From Siphonodentalium dalli (lineage: Eukaryota; Mollusca; Scaphopoda; Gadilida; Siphonodentaliidae), in NCBI GenBank assembly GCA_032622095.1, contig CP136063.1, forward strand, positions 83,615,980 to 83,679,979: a DNA stretch of 64,000 nucleotides. The letters run 5' to 3'. Within the stretch, counting starts at the first letter, position 1; each line of letters opens with the position of its first letter. The translations under genes were made by a program, and so were the position numbers. The notes under the pieces are model-generated. The model saw nothing but the letters and a program-made list of their open reading frames with translations. It was not told the origin of the DNA and ran no database searches. Positions 38,561 to 48,046 of the stretch are shown in pieces.

Positions 38561-38607
38561 CAAGTTCTTTCTTTTTCTATTTTTGAGTCACTGCATCTTA
38601 TGCATAG

Positions 38608-38715
38608 CATAAGCGCTAGCCTGGCTCAATCAGTGCTTTCATTACTGAAGCGACATGGCATAAGAACTAGCCTGGACCAATCAGTGCTTTCTTTACTGAA
38701 GAGACATGGCATAAG
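38608..38715. repeat. 51-bp tandem duplication at the gene's 3' edge
   Basis: Units beginning CATAAG start at 38,608, 38,659 and 38,710. Each of the first two contains AATCAGTGCTTTC and ACTGAAG. The last unit overlaps the end of the IgGFc-type coding sequence, so coding-edge sequence has been copied into the flank. Confidence 0.7.
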
Positions 38716-38818
38716 AAAGCTCGTCGTCTGCACCAAAGGCGTATGCGGCGAACTTAGCGCAAGGATTGAACGATCTCACCGAAGAATGTCCATCAGAATC
38801 ATCACTGTATACCTTTAT
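38696..38818 (-). pseudogene. IgGFc-binding-type protein, 3' part
   Basis: Read on the minus strand directly after the foldback insertion, this gives about 40 residues, including FAAYAFGADDELSYAMSLQ, that fit the end of an IgGFc-binding N-terminal domain. The frame is exactly that of the 42,049-42,393 part once the insertion and one CTTTAT copy are disregarded. At the end, either TAA (38,693-38,695) stops the frame or GTAAAG (38,696 downward) acts as a splice donor. The reading frame itself is undamaged in this part. Confidence 0.7.
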
Positions 38819-41800
38819 GAGGGGGACCACCCCACCCCCTCTGGCATCCGGCATCCGGCCTAAAATGGGGGGTGGCATCTGGAATACTCCATAACAGAGG
38901 GTGGCATCCGGAATACTATTTATACCAATTTAACCCATTGTTGCCAAACGTTTATAGCTAAAACAACGCATTGGTAGTATCAAATGTGCAATTCATTCTA
39001 TATATGACCATATATACTCAAAGAAAGAATGAGACGTGGTAGTACTATGCAACTATCCCTTTACGTTGCTCCATTCCGTCTCCGTGTCACAGCATAAACA
39101 CCTTCCATGTGGGAATTCTGGGTCAGGTTTTAGCCTCTTCAATGTTATTTTTGTTTTGAAATTCTGCCACACCCAACGATGCGGCCCACTGAGTAACACC
39201 GTGCTCATTGATGAGTAGGGTTTTTAGCTCCGATAATGAAATATTGGTTCCATTTGACAGAGACAAACAAAAACTCCGCTGTTCCGGACGGCGTGATAAC
39301 TGAATTCCATCCGGATGGATTAGTCCAGGAGATATTGGTCGACCTCTGCAACCCCCCCCCAGGACTCAACTTCGTCCCACTAATTTTCTTTCTTAATGTC
39401 TCCTCTAATTTATTTCTGTTGTTAACAAGAAAATAAAGTGGTCGCAGAGACTCCAGACAAGATGGCGTCCATCATGGCGGCCATCTTTTGTATATGCACC
39501 AGGTATCTTTAAGCACCATTATAGTAAAGATGATATCACATGGGGTCTTGTTTCCGCTCGATTCGTTATGCTAATATACAACCGTTACAAATTAGCAAAA
39601 GATCCGACACCAGAATCCAATATGGCGGTCAAGATGGCCACCGAAATGTGAAAATATGCTATTTTTCTGACATTTCACCGCCTTTCGTTTGTCTCTGTGG
39701 GAAAATATTGGCGTCTTGGCGTAAATTTATACATTTATTGTCGAGACAACTCACCGATTCTTACAGTTGAGTTGAAATACTGAGGTGAAGTAATTACCTT
39801 ACATCTCATACAATAAATTGTTTTCCAAATCGAAGATGACGGCCAAAATGGCGACCAAAATTTGAAAACACGCCTACATTCATTTACTTTCTTACGATGG
39901 GCGTTATTGTTTCGCGATTTCTACCCACCATTACATGTTGATATTGAATATTGATATGAAGTATGTATCCAATTGAGTTTGGCTATTGATACTCACAGTC
40001 AAGTAGGCGGTCAAGAAGTGTGGGTATATTATGCATTATGGTCTTCTACGCCTTAGCAGAAAGGCATCCGTCAAATGTCAGGCTTTCAACATTCGAAGCC
40101 ATATACAGAAGTTTTCCGGGTACGTCAGTGCATTAGATGAGTATGTGAATTGATGAACCATATATTGAGAAGTAGCTGTTTGGGAAGATCACCAGGTGCA
40201 CTTTCTACAAAGAAGTTTAGAAAACTGTGTTGGTGTGAGGTCCAGATAATGCTGAATATGGCAAATCAGAATAAACTCAGGTACTGTTGTTTTGATTCTT
40301 GGAAGTTAAAATATGACTATTCGGGCCACCTATATACGGTTACGGCCATTATGGGCGCTTAGTGGAGAAATGATTTCGAAATGCCACATCGCGATTATTA
40401 ATTGTGGGTTTTCATCCTTCCAGAAGGCTACGACTTATGTTGGAACTCATAGATGGCTTATATTATGTACCGTTTGTCCATCGAAATAATGACAAAAAGC
40501 TGAAATTACTAGTAGTATGTGATAAATCGACTTCTTTTCAATTTCTGGCCGCCAGTTTGATCGCCATCTTGACTGTGAGAATTTGCCAAGCTCAATTGAG
40601 TACCTCATATACATTTTCCATATGAACATGTAATTGTGGGCATAAATCGCGTAGCAATAAGGCCCATCGTAAGAAAGTAAAGGAATGTGAGCTTGTTTTC
40701 AAATTTCGGTCGCCATTTTGGCCACCATCTTCAATTTGGAAAACTTCAATTTTACTTCACCTCAGTATTTCTAACTCAACTGTCAGCATGTGTCCAGTTG
40801 ATTCGAAAATAATGCCCAATGATGTGGAAATGAGGGAATTTCGTTGATTTTTCAGAATATTTCGGCCATTGTGGGCGCCATTTTAGATTTTGGGGGACTT
40901 TTATTTGGATATGGTGCAATGATAATTCTTCGCCTAAGTGTTCCCAACTCACAATAGTAAACAGGTGTGGATTTGTCGTGACAATAACGCTCACTGATGT
41001 TACAATCGGCGATTCTGGTGGCCATTTTGGCCACCATCTTGGATTTGGGTGAATATTCCTCAACTCAGGTATAAGAAGAATCCTAGCTCGAGTATCTACT
41101 GCACATATATATGCATGGGTGTTGTTATAATAGCAATAACATTCATTGATTCGAAACATTACATCGCGTTATTAGCGTCGATTCGGCTTTGACCTATTAT
41201 ACCGGCATTTGGGAAAACGTGATATCGGACAAAAATATCCCACAATGAAAGTATATTATGGTCGCCTTGTGTTTGATAATGACTCTTCTATACGATAAAT
41301 GTATAAATTCACGCCAAGATGCCAATATTTTCCCACAGAGACAAACGAAATGTGGTGAAATGTCAGAAAAATAGCTTATTTTCACATTTCGGCGGCCATC
41401 TTTGCCGCCATATTGGATTCTGGTGTCGGGTTGTTTGCTAATTTGTAAGGGTTGTATATTAGCATAACGAATCGTGCGGAAAACAAGACCGCGTGTGATA
41501 TCATCTTTACTATAACGGCGATCAAAGATACCTGGTGCATATAAATAAAATGGCCGCCATGGTGGACGCCATCTTGTCTGGAGTCTCTGCGGCCACTTTT
41601 TTTTTGGTTAACGACCGAAACAAAATTAGAGGAGACATTAAGAAAGAAAATTCGTGGGGTGAAGTTGAGTCCTTGGTTGCAGAGGTCGACTAATATCGAC
41701 TGGACTAGATGCCCCAAATTTGAGCGCCATGTTTACTAAGTTAGATTTTCAAGGTCGCAAGTCGAAGTCTCGGAAGCGATTGATTTATCTCTCGTACTAT

Positions 41801-42048
41801 ACATTTTGCGTTCACCGTCTACACTATTGTTGTTATTGTTTCTATTGACGGGTAGGAAAATTAAATATGTTAATTATCAGTTAATTATGAATGCAAAAAA
41901 CAACACTAAATAATATCTGTCATTGTAATTTCGGCATCCGGAATACGAAATATACAGGTTTCGGCATCCGGCGTACTGACACTCGGCATCCGGAATACTC
42001 TATAATTAACCCCGGAATCCGGCGTACGAAAAGGGGGTGGTCCCCCTC
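38819..42048. mobile_element. 3.23-kb foldback element inside a coding exon
   Basis: Perfect 15-bp inverted ends (GAGGGGGACCACCCC at 38,819 and its inverse ending at 42,048) are flanked by a direct CTTTAT at 38,813-38,818 and 42,049-42,054. Both ends carry GGCATCCGGAATAC repeats just inside. Long inverted arms lie at about 39,322-39,960 and 40,645-41,717; the right arm has about 490 bp extra. The arms are rich in ATGGCGGCCATCTT palindromes. There is no transposase frame, so it is non-autonomous. A 6-bp duplication with foldback arms does not fix the superfamily. Confidence 0.85.
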
Positions 42049-43117
42049 CTTTATCGTACATACCATGTACTCGTGTGTACCAAGCACGGTCTTCCAAATT
42101 AGGGTACAGGGCTTCCTGTCCCTCACGGCGAAGGTGTTGATGAACTGTTTCCTGGTGACAATGACGATGAAGTGGTTTTCTAAGATTGGCAATGGTGTTT
42201 GGTAAATAATTTTGTCAGTAAATCGTTCAATTGGTGTTATCTGTACCATTGTTGGGTCGCCATGGAGATTCGACATAATATCTCGACTGAACATAATGAC
42301 TTGTATTTGTTTGGATGCCTTAAGAAAATGGCAAGGACTTGAAGTATCGGTATCAAACTCCAACTCGTTGACGTCACCTCGCATTGCAACCATTCTCCTT
42401 TTCGACCTCTTTCTAATCTCGGTGTCTGTATGAGTATAAATTCAGTTCCCCACGTGGCAACCGGGCGATAGTTCTCGGTCATATGATCTTCTCCCCCAGA
42501 GCCGATCGCAACAGAAAGATGTCCGCCAACGACGCTTACCGGTCCGTCTGACGTCACCAAAGAGCCGCTCAGATCATCTGCTGCCAGATACAATACTTCT
42601 TGACTATTCAGCGTAGTAATTAGTTCATTTTCTACAGTCGTCCCACTCCCGGAATGTGTAAGGTTGCGTATTGTACTGGGGAATTGAACGCGCACAGAGG
42701 TGTCTTCTTCGATTGCAACCACCATTACTTGAGCATCGGAAGTCCACGTCAAGACAAAATATTCAGTGCCGATGAGGTGCACTGGCACAAGATAGAATGC
42801 AGAAAGCCCATAGTCATCATAGTACACGATGCTTGAATACAAATTCAGACAAACTTCGCATACTACTTGGACTGTGCGTTCAGTTCCGTTTCTCTGTAAA
42901 AACGGCACGGCGTACCCGAATGCTGATATGATATAGTAATCTGTGTTGAGAAAACCGCTAGTGATATAAGGCTGATCGAAAAGCAGAATGTCAACAGTTA
43001 CTGTTAGATCTTGAATGATGTCCGAATCCATTGTTGCTACAACGACTTGGTATGTCATCTCGGTGGTCGCATTCGGCAGAGCTGCGATAAATTTGTTTCC
43101 GGAAATACCATTGGCCT
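42049..43117 (-). pseudogene. IgGFc-binding-type protein, main exon, broken
   Basis: A splice acceptor (CTCCATTTTTAG) opens the exon at 43,117. The first frame reads GISGNKFIAAL and GTEYFVLTWTSD, then GPVSVVGGHLSV and WGTEFILIQTP. This is the repeated beta-sandwich pattern of the IgGFc_binding N-terminal domain (Pfam PF17517, as in FCGBP), in which G-n-EF/YF motifs recur. Near 42,396-42,415 the frame must change by one base. The second frame then continues the domain with HGDPTMVQITPIERFTDKII and KTVLGTHEYMVCTI, and is cut at 42,048 by the foldback insertion. Family members are secreted or mucus proteins, often with vWD domains further on; those are not seen here. The frame change could be a real mutation or a sequence error; the insertion is certain. 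ATGGTATGT at 42,066-42,058 mimics a splice donor, but the frame continues across the insertion. Confidence 0.75.
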
Positions 43118-43183
43118 CTAAAAATGGAGAAAAAAACAAACACATTGTGATGAAAGGAGGACTGTACCTAAATCCAGCCATGC

Positions 43184-43375
43184 ATGGGACCCACCTCCTA
43201 CTATATTCACAGTGCATGGGGCCCACCTCCTACTATATTCACAGTGCATGGGGCCCACCTCCTACTATATTCACAGTGCATGGGGCCCACCTCCTACTAT
43301 ATTCACAGTGCATGGGGCCCACCTCCTACCATATTCACAGTGCATGGGGCCCACCTCCTACTATATTCACAGTGG
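43184..43375. repeat. 32-bp minisatellite, six copies, in an intron
   Basis: Six nearly identical copies of GCATGGGGCCCACCTCCTAC, TATATTCACAGT lie just upstream (gene sense) of the splice acceptor at 43,118. Copies differ by only one or two bases, so the array is young. Confidence 0.92.
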
Positions 43376-43620
43376 GGAATCGCGTGGTTTCGAACTGATG
43401 AGTATTCAATGGCCGAAGCGACCAGAAACTATCACCCGCTCTTAACAGTCAAAAGATTATGCTTTGTTTCAGTTCCTCATATATTATGTTTTTATGTATT
43501 GGCGAATTTTGAATGCTTGGTACTCGTCAACCTCGAAACCACGTGATTCCCCAGTCCCCACCGTGATATTCAACAGAACATACCTAATAAAAGAATTACT
43601 ATGATTCAAGCGTGTGAGTT

Positions 43621-43790
43621 ATATAAATAAGGATTAACTGTCATGTGGACTGTTTTTATGGAGATGTAACCCTGAGGTAAGTGGTCATAACTTGTGTAAA
43701 ATCCGAAGCATACAAGTTATGACCACTTACCTCACGGTTACATCTCCATAAAAACAGTCCACATGACTGTTAATCCTTATATTTATATAC
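43621..43790. repeat. 170-nt near-perfect palindrome (MITE hairpin)
   Basis: The left arm 43,621-43,695 is matched in inverse by 43,712-43,790 with about two differences. It includes GTCATGTGGACTG, TTTTTATGGAGATGTAACC and GGTAAGTGGTCATAACTTGT, with a 16-base loop. If transcribed, the RNA would be a long hairpin. No coding content. Confidence 0.9.
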
Positions 43791-44194
43791 ATTTAGCGAA
43801 AAAGCCACTTTTGTAAATGTATTTAAATCGATCGTGTGTATCGTGACAAAACCAGCCCAAAATATCACATAGCACCCTTGGCAAAAGTTAACAGGAACAA
43901 TTTCTCTTTATATTGAAACCCGATGATTTATTAAGTCTATCCTGCGCGAGTCCAAAATGCGCCCAAAACATTACGCGTTCGTCTTTCCAAAACCTATGAC
44001 GCGTCGATGTAATTATGAGGCTGCAGTTATGAGCTGTTGCGCGTTCACCGGGAAATAATTGCAACTAGCTACGTGGGCGCCGACCAATCACAATGCTGGA
44101 TTTAGTGATAATCACACTTAGTATGTAAATATACTCACGTACAACAACCTGATATGGCTCGAGCCATAAACTCATTTTCATTATAATTACCCTG
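43791..44194. other. Intergenic, nothing recognised
   Basis: Spacer between the hairpin and the retroelement. No frame or repeat. Confidence 0.4.
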
Positions 44195-44653
44195 TGTGAG
44201 ATAACTACCCATTATAATCTCACAACTTGATTCAAACTATACGAATGTCCCAATATATAAAACCCCAAACTCAGATATTCGTGTTCGGTTCTTAACGAAA
44301 CCCCACACGTCTTACTCCCAGCGAAGACATACACACAATGAAGATGGCTCCCAAATATGGTCAAGGGAGATGACCATAACGGTGGAACCAATCCCGATGT
44401 GTATTGCCAAACGCCTCATCTAATATGCATCCCAAATAGTATATAAGAAACAACCACATCCCATCACATCATGCTTTCACTAGACTCATCTCATCTCGAG
44501 GTTATATCCAGGCATCATTCACACCAGGCATCACCCATTTGGGGACATCACTTCGCGGCGACTCTTGATCATTATATTTGTACACACTGCATATCTTATT
44601 CACAACATAATAAAGACTTGTACCTACTATATCTATGTGTTCATTACCTCACA
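44195..44653 (+). repeat. 5' long terminal repeat
   Basis: 459 bp starting TGTGAG and ending CTCACA, the short TG...CA inverted ends of LTRs. It contains TATATAAG at 44,440-44,447 (another TATATAAAA at 44,254-44,262) and AATAAA at 44,609-44,614, in the order expected for U3-R-U5. The boundary was inferred from the ends alone, because no partner LTR exists in the window to confirm it. Confidence 0.55.
44440..44447 (+). promoter_or_regulatory. TATA box of the LTR
   Basis: TATATAAG, with the likely transcription start about 25-30 bases downstream near 44,470. Confidence 0.5.
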
Positions 44654-44662
44654 TAGTATTAA

Positions 44663-44677
44663 TGGTACCGTGAACAG
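44663..44677 (+). other. Possible tRNA primer-binding site
   Basis: TGGTACCGTGAACAG begins nine bases after the LTR. Primer sites start with TGG, the complement of tRNA CCA. I cannot name the tRNA, and the gap is a little long. Confidence 0.3.
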
Positions 44678-44839
44678 TTCTACGTCTCACCACACAACTT
44701 GAAGTCTCGGCCACTAGACGATCACTACAGAGCAGAAACAATCTCAAACCGCTACTCAACCACGGGGATACAGCCTTACACTCCAGCCACGGATAGACAG
44801 CCTCACACACTAGACCACTGCATCGGTCAACCATAACTC

Positions 44840-44950
44840 AACCATTCGGACACACAGGAACCCTTCGGACAGACAGGACCGCATACCAACCCTTCGGACA
44901 CACAGGACCGCACACCAACCCTTCGGACACACAGGACCGCATACATACTC
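44840..44950 (+). repeat. Leader tandem repeat, about 31 bp
   Basis: Four copies of CCCTTCGGACACACAGGACC with a short CGCATACCAA linker in the untranslated leader between LTR and pre-gag frame. Possible roles in packaging or translation are speculative. Confidence 0.8.
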
Positions 44951-45168
44951 ATCTGATATAGACGAATCAACTTTTTATTCTCATACAACCAGCTCACATC
45001 GTGTATCCAGCTAAAAACATTACTCACGCCTCTTGCAGACCAGATTCAGATCCACATAAACATTAACATCCGATTTGGACACCCTTCGGCTTCCAATAAA
45101 CACGACAAGAACATTCTGTACATCATTCATCATCACAGACTTGTGCACATTATTCTTCTCGGAAATTG

Positions 45169-45174
45169 GTGAGT
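45169..45174 (+). promoter_or_regulatory. Candidate splice donor for env mRNA
   Basis: GTGAGT, a near-consensus donor, lies ahead of the gag region. Errantiviruses make env from a spliced RNA with a donor near the 5' end. The matching acceptor would be at 55,928. A weak local alternative acceptor (CTATTTTTAG) ends at about 45,227. Confidence 0.5.
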
Positions 45175-45258
45175 GACCATCTTTTCTTTCCCATTTGCTG
45201 TCAAATTGCACACCCCCTATTTTTAGCATTCTTTTACTCCTTTTTTTTCACGTGGGTT

Positions 45259-45750
45259 ATGGACACATCACCTGATTCTACTACACCTACACTACCTACC
45301 CATCCTACTACAATACATGCTTCAAACGATCAGCCCATACCACCCACCTCTTACAAACAACATTCAGTTCTTAATTTTATAACTTACTGTAGATACGCTT
45401 TACCCCACCAAATAACTTTATCGCCACAACTCATTAAATATTGCAATCCCATTCGCATTGATATAACGCAAGATACAATCCGCTTATACGTGCGTTGTAT
45501 GATTACAAATAACTACTCAGGACATACACTAGATTCTTGGAACGAGTGGCATACATTTCCGGCTCATTTTACGGATTATCCAAAACTTATTGTCAACTCT
45601 ATAGTCGCGGAAATTCCCATAAAACATCCTAATAAATCACCTGAATCGTGTCAAATACACCTGAATCGCATAATACACCGCCACGGCACTTGGAAAAAAA
45701 TACAACATATTTCGCACCCATACCATAGATCCCAAAAGAGACACCGTTAA
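45259..45750 (+). CDS. Unknown pre-gag protein, 163 aa
   Basis: From ATG 45,259 (MDTSPDSTTPTLPTHP) the frame stays open to 45,750, ending 12 bases before gag starts in another frame. The N-terminus is Ser/Thr/Pro-rich. The middle looks folded (PQLIKYCNPIRIDIT, DSWNEWHTFPAHF). The C-terminus is basic (HPYHRSQKRHR). I recognise no family. It could be an accessory protein or, if a frame shift joined them, an N-terminal gag domain. The frame carries no damage, unlike gag and env, which supports real coding. Confidence 0.5.
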   Translation: MDTSPDSTTPTLPTHPTTIHASNDQPIPPTSYKQHSVLNFITYCRYALPHQITLSPQLIKYCNPIRIDITQDTIRLYVRCMITNNYSGHTLDSWNEWHTFPAHFTDYPKLIVNSIVAEIPIKHPNKSPESCQIHLNRIIHRHGTWKKIQHISHPYHRSQKRHR

Positions 45751-45764
45751 TCCTTAATAACATA

Positions 45765-46911
45765 ATGGAGTCACCACCTCCGCAGAGCAGCGATTATTTT
45801 CATCCAAGCCAAAATTATCAGCATCACCTTGAATTAAACAGGGAAATGGACCGATCAACCGCAAGATCCCCCCACACAGACATTACTAATGAAATGGGCA
45901 AAGATGCTCAAAACTTGCTATTGTCACGGCTTACCCATGAAATTAGCCATTTCACTAGTTCTATCCGCGACCAGACTGAAAGTTTAAAAACACAAACAAC
46001 AATAACAGCACTGTTGGGGATGAATTCCATTATTGAACCCTTCGATGGCAAGCCTGACGCTTTTCCCCAATGGGTCCATGCGGTGGAAAAATACTCCCGC
46101 GCGATTTCGGCACAAGATGAGACTATCATAAAAATTGCCGCTCAGACATGTAAATCTCAAGTCTCTGAATTTATTCAGCGCTTCATAAATGAAAATAACA
46201 CAGACGGAAAATTCACGTTCACCTGGACCGATCTGAAATCACAGTTACGCTCATTATTCAGTTCCATAACTGATTCTCCTCAAGCCCTTTCCTCATTACG
46301 AGCCATTAGGCAGAGACATACGGAAACAATTGCCATGTTTGCAGAACGCATACGTACTCTTGCTAAACACGCGTTTACTGATGAAATTAACACAAGAGCA
46401 GTGCAAACACAATTAGTAGCATTTTTTTTTCGACGGTATTCGCGACTCTAGTATCAAATTCAGGCTTCTCAAAGACGACCCCGTAACGCTTGATAGAGCT
46501 ACTGATATTGCCCTACGCGAAATGAACCTTCGGCAACGCTATCGCTTACGTTACAGTGAACATCATAATGATTATAACCAATTCCCACAGTTACAATCCC
46601 CTCAACCAATGGATATCGACAATAACCACCGGCACATTCCAAGAGGGCCATCACAATCCACTTACACCCCCCGCCAATCCAAAGACAGACACCGAATCAA
46701 TGATCACCCCCACAGGCGCCAACCTTCAAATTCTCACCACCCCTACTCTGAACCAAGGGTCTCACATCCAAACCGCATCCAAACCATGGATGCAAGATAT
46801 ACTACAACAGCTCAACGACCCCTCTTCTGTACATACTGCAGATTAAACAATCATACCACAGACCAATGCAGACGTCGGGCTCAAAATAATAACCAGTTTT
46901 TAAACAGATAA
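45765..46911 (+). CDS. gag: Gag polyprotein, frame broken at a T-run
   Basis: The ATG at 45,765 opens a capsid-like frame (IEPFDGKPDAFPQWVHAVEK; QALSSLRAIRQRHTETIAMF) that fits Ty3/gypsy retrotransposon Gag. In a run of nine T (46,422-46,430) the gag sense moves to another frame, which stays open to a TAA at 46,909. The original frame ends at 46,451. The second part is rich in Arg/Pro/His and ends with a CCHC zinc knuckle (CTYCRLNNHTTDQC), the nucleic-acid-binding element of Gag. Either a run-length mutation or a sequencing error would explain the break. Gag would form the particle and bind the genomic RNA. Confidence 0.8.
46899..46905 (+). promoter_or_regulatory. -1 ribosomal frameshift site U_UUA_AAC
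   Basis: TTTAAAC in the gag frame (codons TTA AAC) lies two codons before the gag stop TAA at 46,909. The -1 frame is open here and is the protease frame. This is one of the classical slippery heptamers of retroviruses and coronaviruses. A downstream RNA structure was not evaluated. Confidence 0.7.
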
Positions 46912-47843
46912 GGACTCATTCCTGCACAAATTTGACCCCAAGTAGACGCAAGGCAATGAGTCCAATTACACATCAAATTAGCACCATAGGCGGCCACAAT
47001 CATAGATATGCTAAAGCTCATCGAACATACGAATCTCAAAAGCATAGAGTCTATGATTCACAGCTGCAGCCCATTAATCATTACCCCACGCTACCATCAA
47101 AGTGTCAAAACCAACGATATATTAATTACCGCACGCGGCGCCCACTTAATCTTCCTCGCCGCAGGCAGGTCACACATACCACCAACTGCAATAACAGGTG
47201 TCCCTCTATGAAATCCATATTTCATAATATATCCAATAAGTCTATCTTACCTCTTCTTGATTTAAACTTTCCTTCCAAATTTAAAACCGTGAATCGCCTT
47301 GAAAAACCAAAGCACCAACAAATTACTAATTCTCATTCATCATCCAAAAGAAAGTCAACATGCGCCAATTCTCGCGAATCACATTCCAATACTGCAATTA
47401 ACCCTGTAATACCACCATTAAAACCCATACAACACACTATACCAGTACTTAAATATCCAAGTGATATGACAGATGGTGCTCTAAACCAAACACCATGCTC
47501 AACTATCATTAAAATACACAAACAACGCATTCGTTCACTATTAGACTCCGGGGAAACCACCAGTTGCTTGAAATACGACATTTATAGATCCATACCAAAT
47601 CGACCACCTTTAATTAAAGAACATGTGTTACTCACATCAGCCGATGGAACACCAATGAAAGTTTTTGGATCCACACATCTCACATTTAGAATCGGAAAAC
47701 TCATTCTTACTCACAAATTCGTCATATGTGCAACCTTGTCCCGTCCCTGCATTTTAGGGCGCGACTTTATGAAACAACACAGTATTAGACTTTACTTTGA
47801 TCTAGAAAAATTCAGAATACAGAACAATTATATCCAATGTTAA
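46906..47843 (+). CDS. Retroviral-type aspartic protease region
   Basis: Reached by -1 frameshifting from gag; no ATG is needed. A polar linker of about 180 residues comes first, then the protease: RIRSLLDSGETTSCL with active-site DSG (near 47,545), a flap-like LLTSADGTPMKVFG and a C-terminal ILGRDFM. These are the conserved points of retropepsins, here with Asp-Ser-Gly instead of the commoner Asp-Thr-Gly. The frame ends at a TAA at 47,841. The protein sense carries on in an overlapping frame at 47,837-48,046, so a small indel lies near the protease end. Confidence 0.75.
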
Positions 47844-48046
47844 GGGACGGTCACATTGCATCACTCATCCGATCAACAAATAACGTTTCATTATCACCCC
47901 ACTCATGCGCCATCATAACAGGCAGACTCATAGGGCCAAATGATATGTTTAACACACCTATAATCCGAATAGGCAAAGGTAACATGTCCATTTTACCTTT
48001 ACGAACCAAATGTACATGTAACCGACACGCTAGCAGATGCAAATAA
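47837..48046 (+). pseudogene. Pro-pol connector in a shifted frame
   Basis: About 55 residues (STNNVSLSPHSCAIITGRL, then GNMSILPL) resemble the beta-rich segment between protease and RT of gypsy polyproteins. The frame differs from both the protease and the main pol frame. The sense returns to the pol frame near 48,005. Two small indels therefore flank this connector. Confidence 0.6.

Noticed and set aside
41920-42048. Coding continuation of the IgGFc frame
   Set aside because: This part is the end of the foldback element and only happens to stay open.
42058-42066. Splice donor ATG/GTATGT ending the IgGFc exon
   Set aside because: The frame continues through it and across the insertion site into matching domain sequence, so it is more likely coding.
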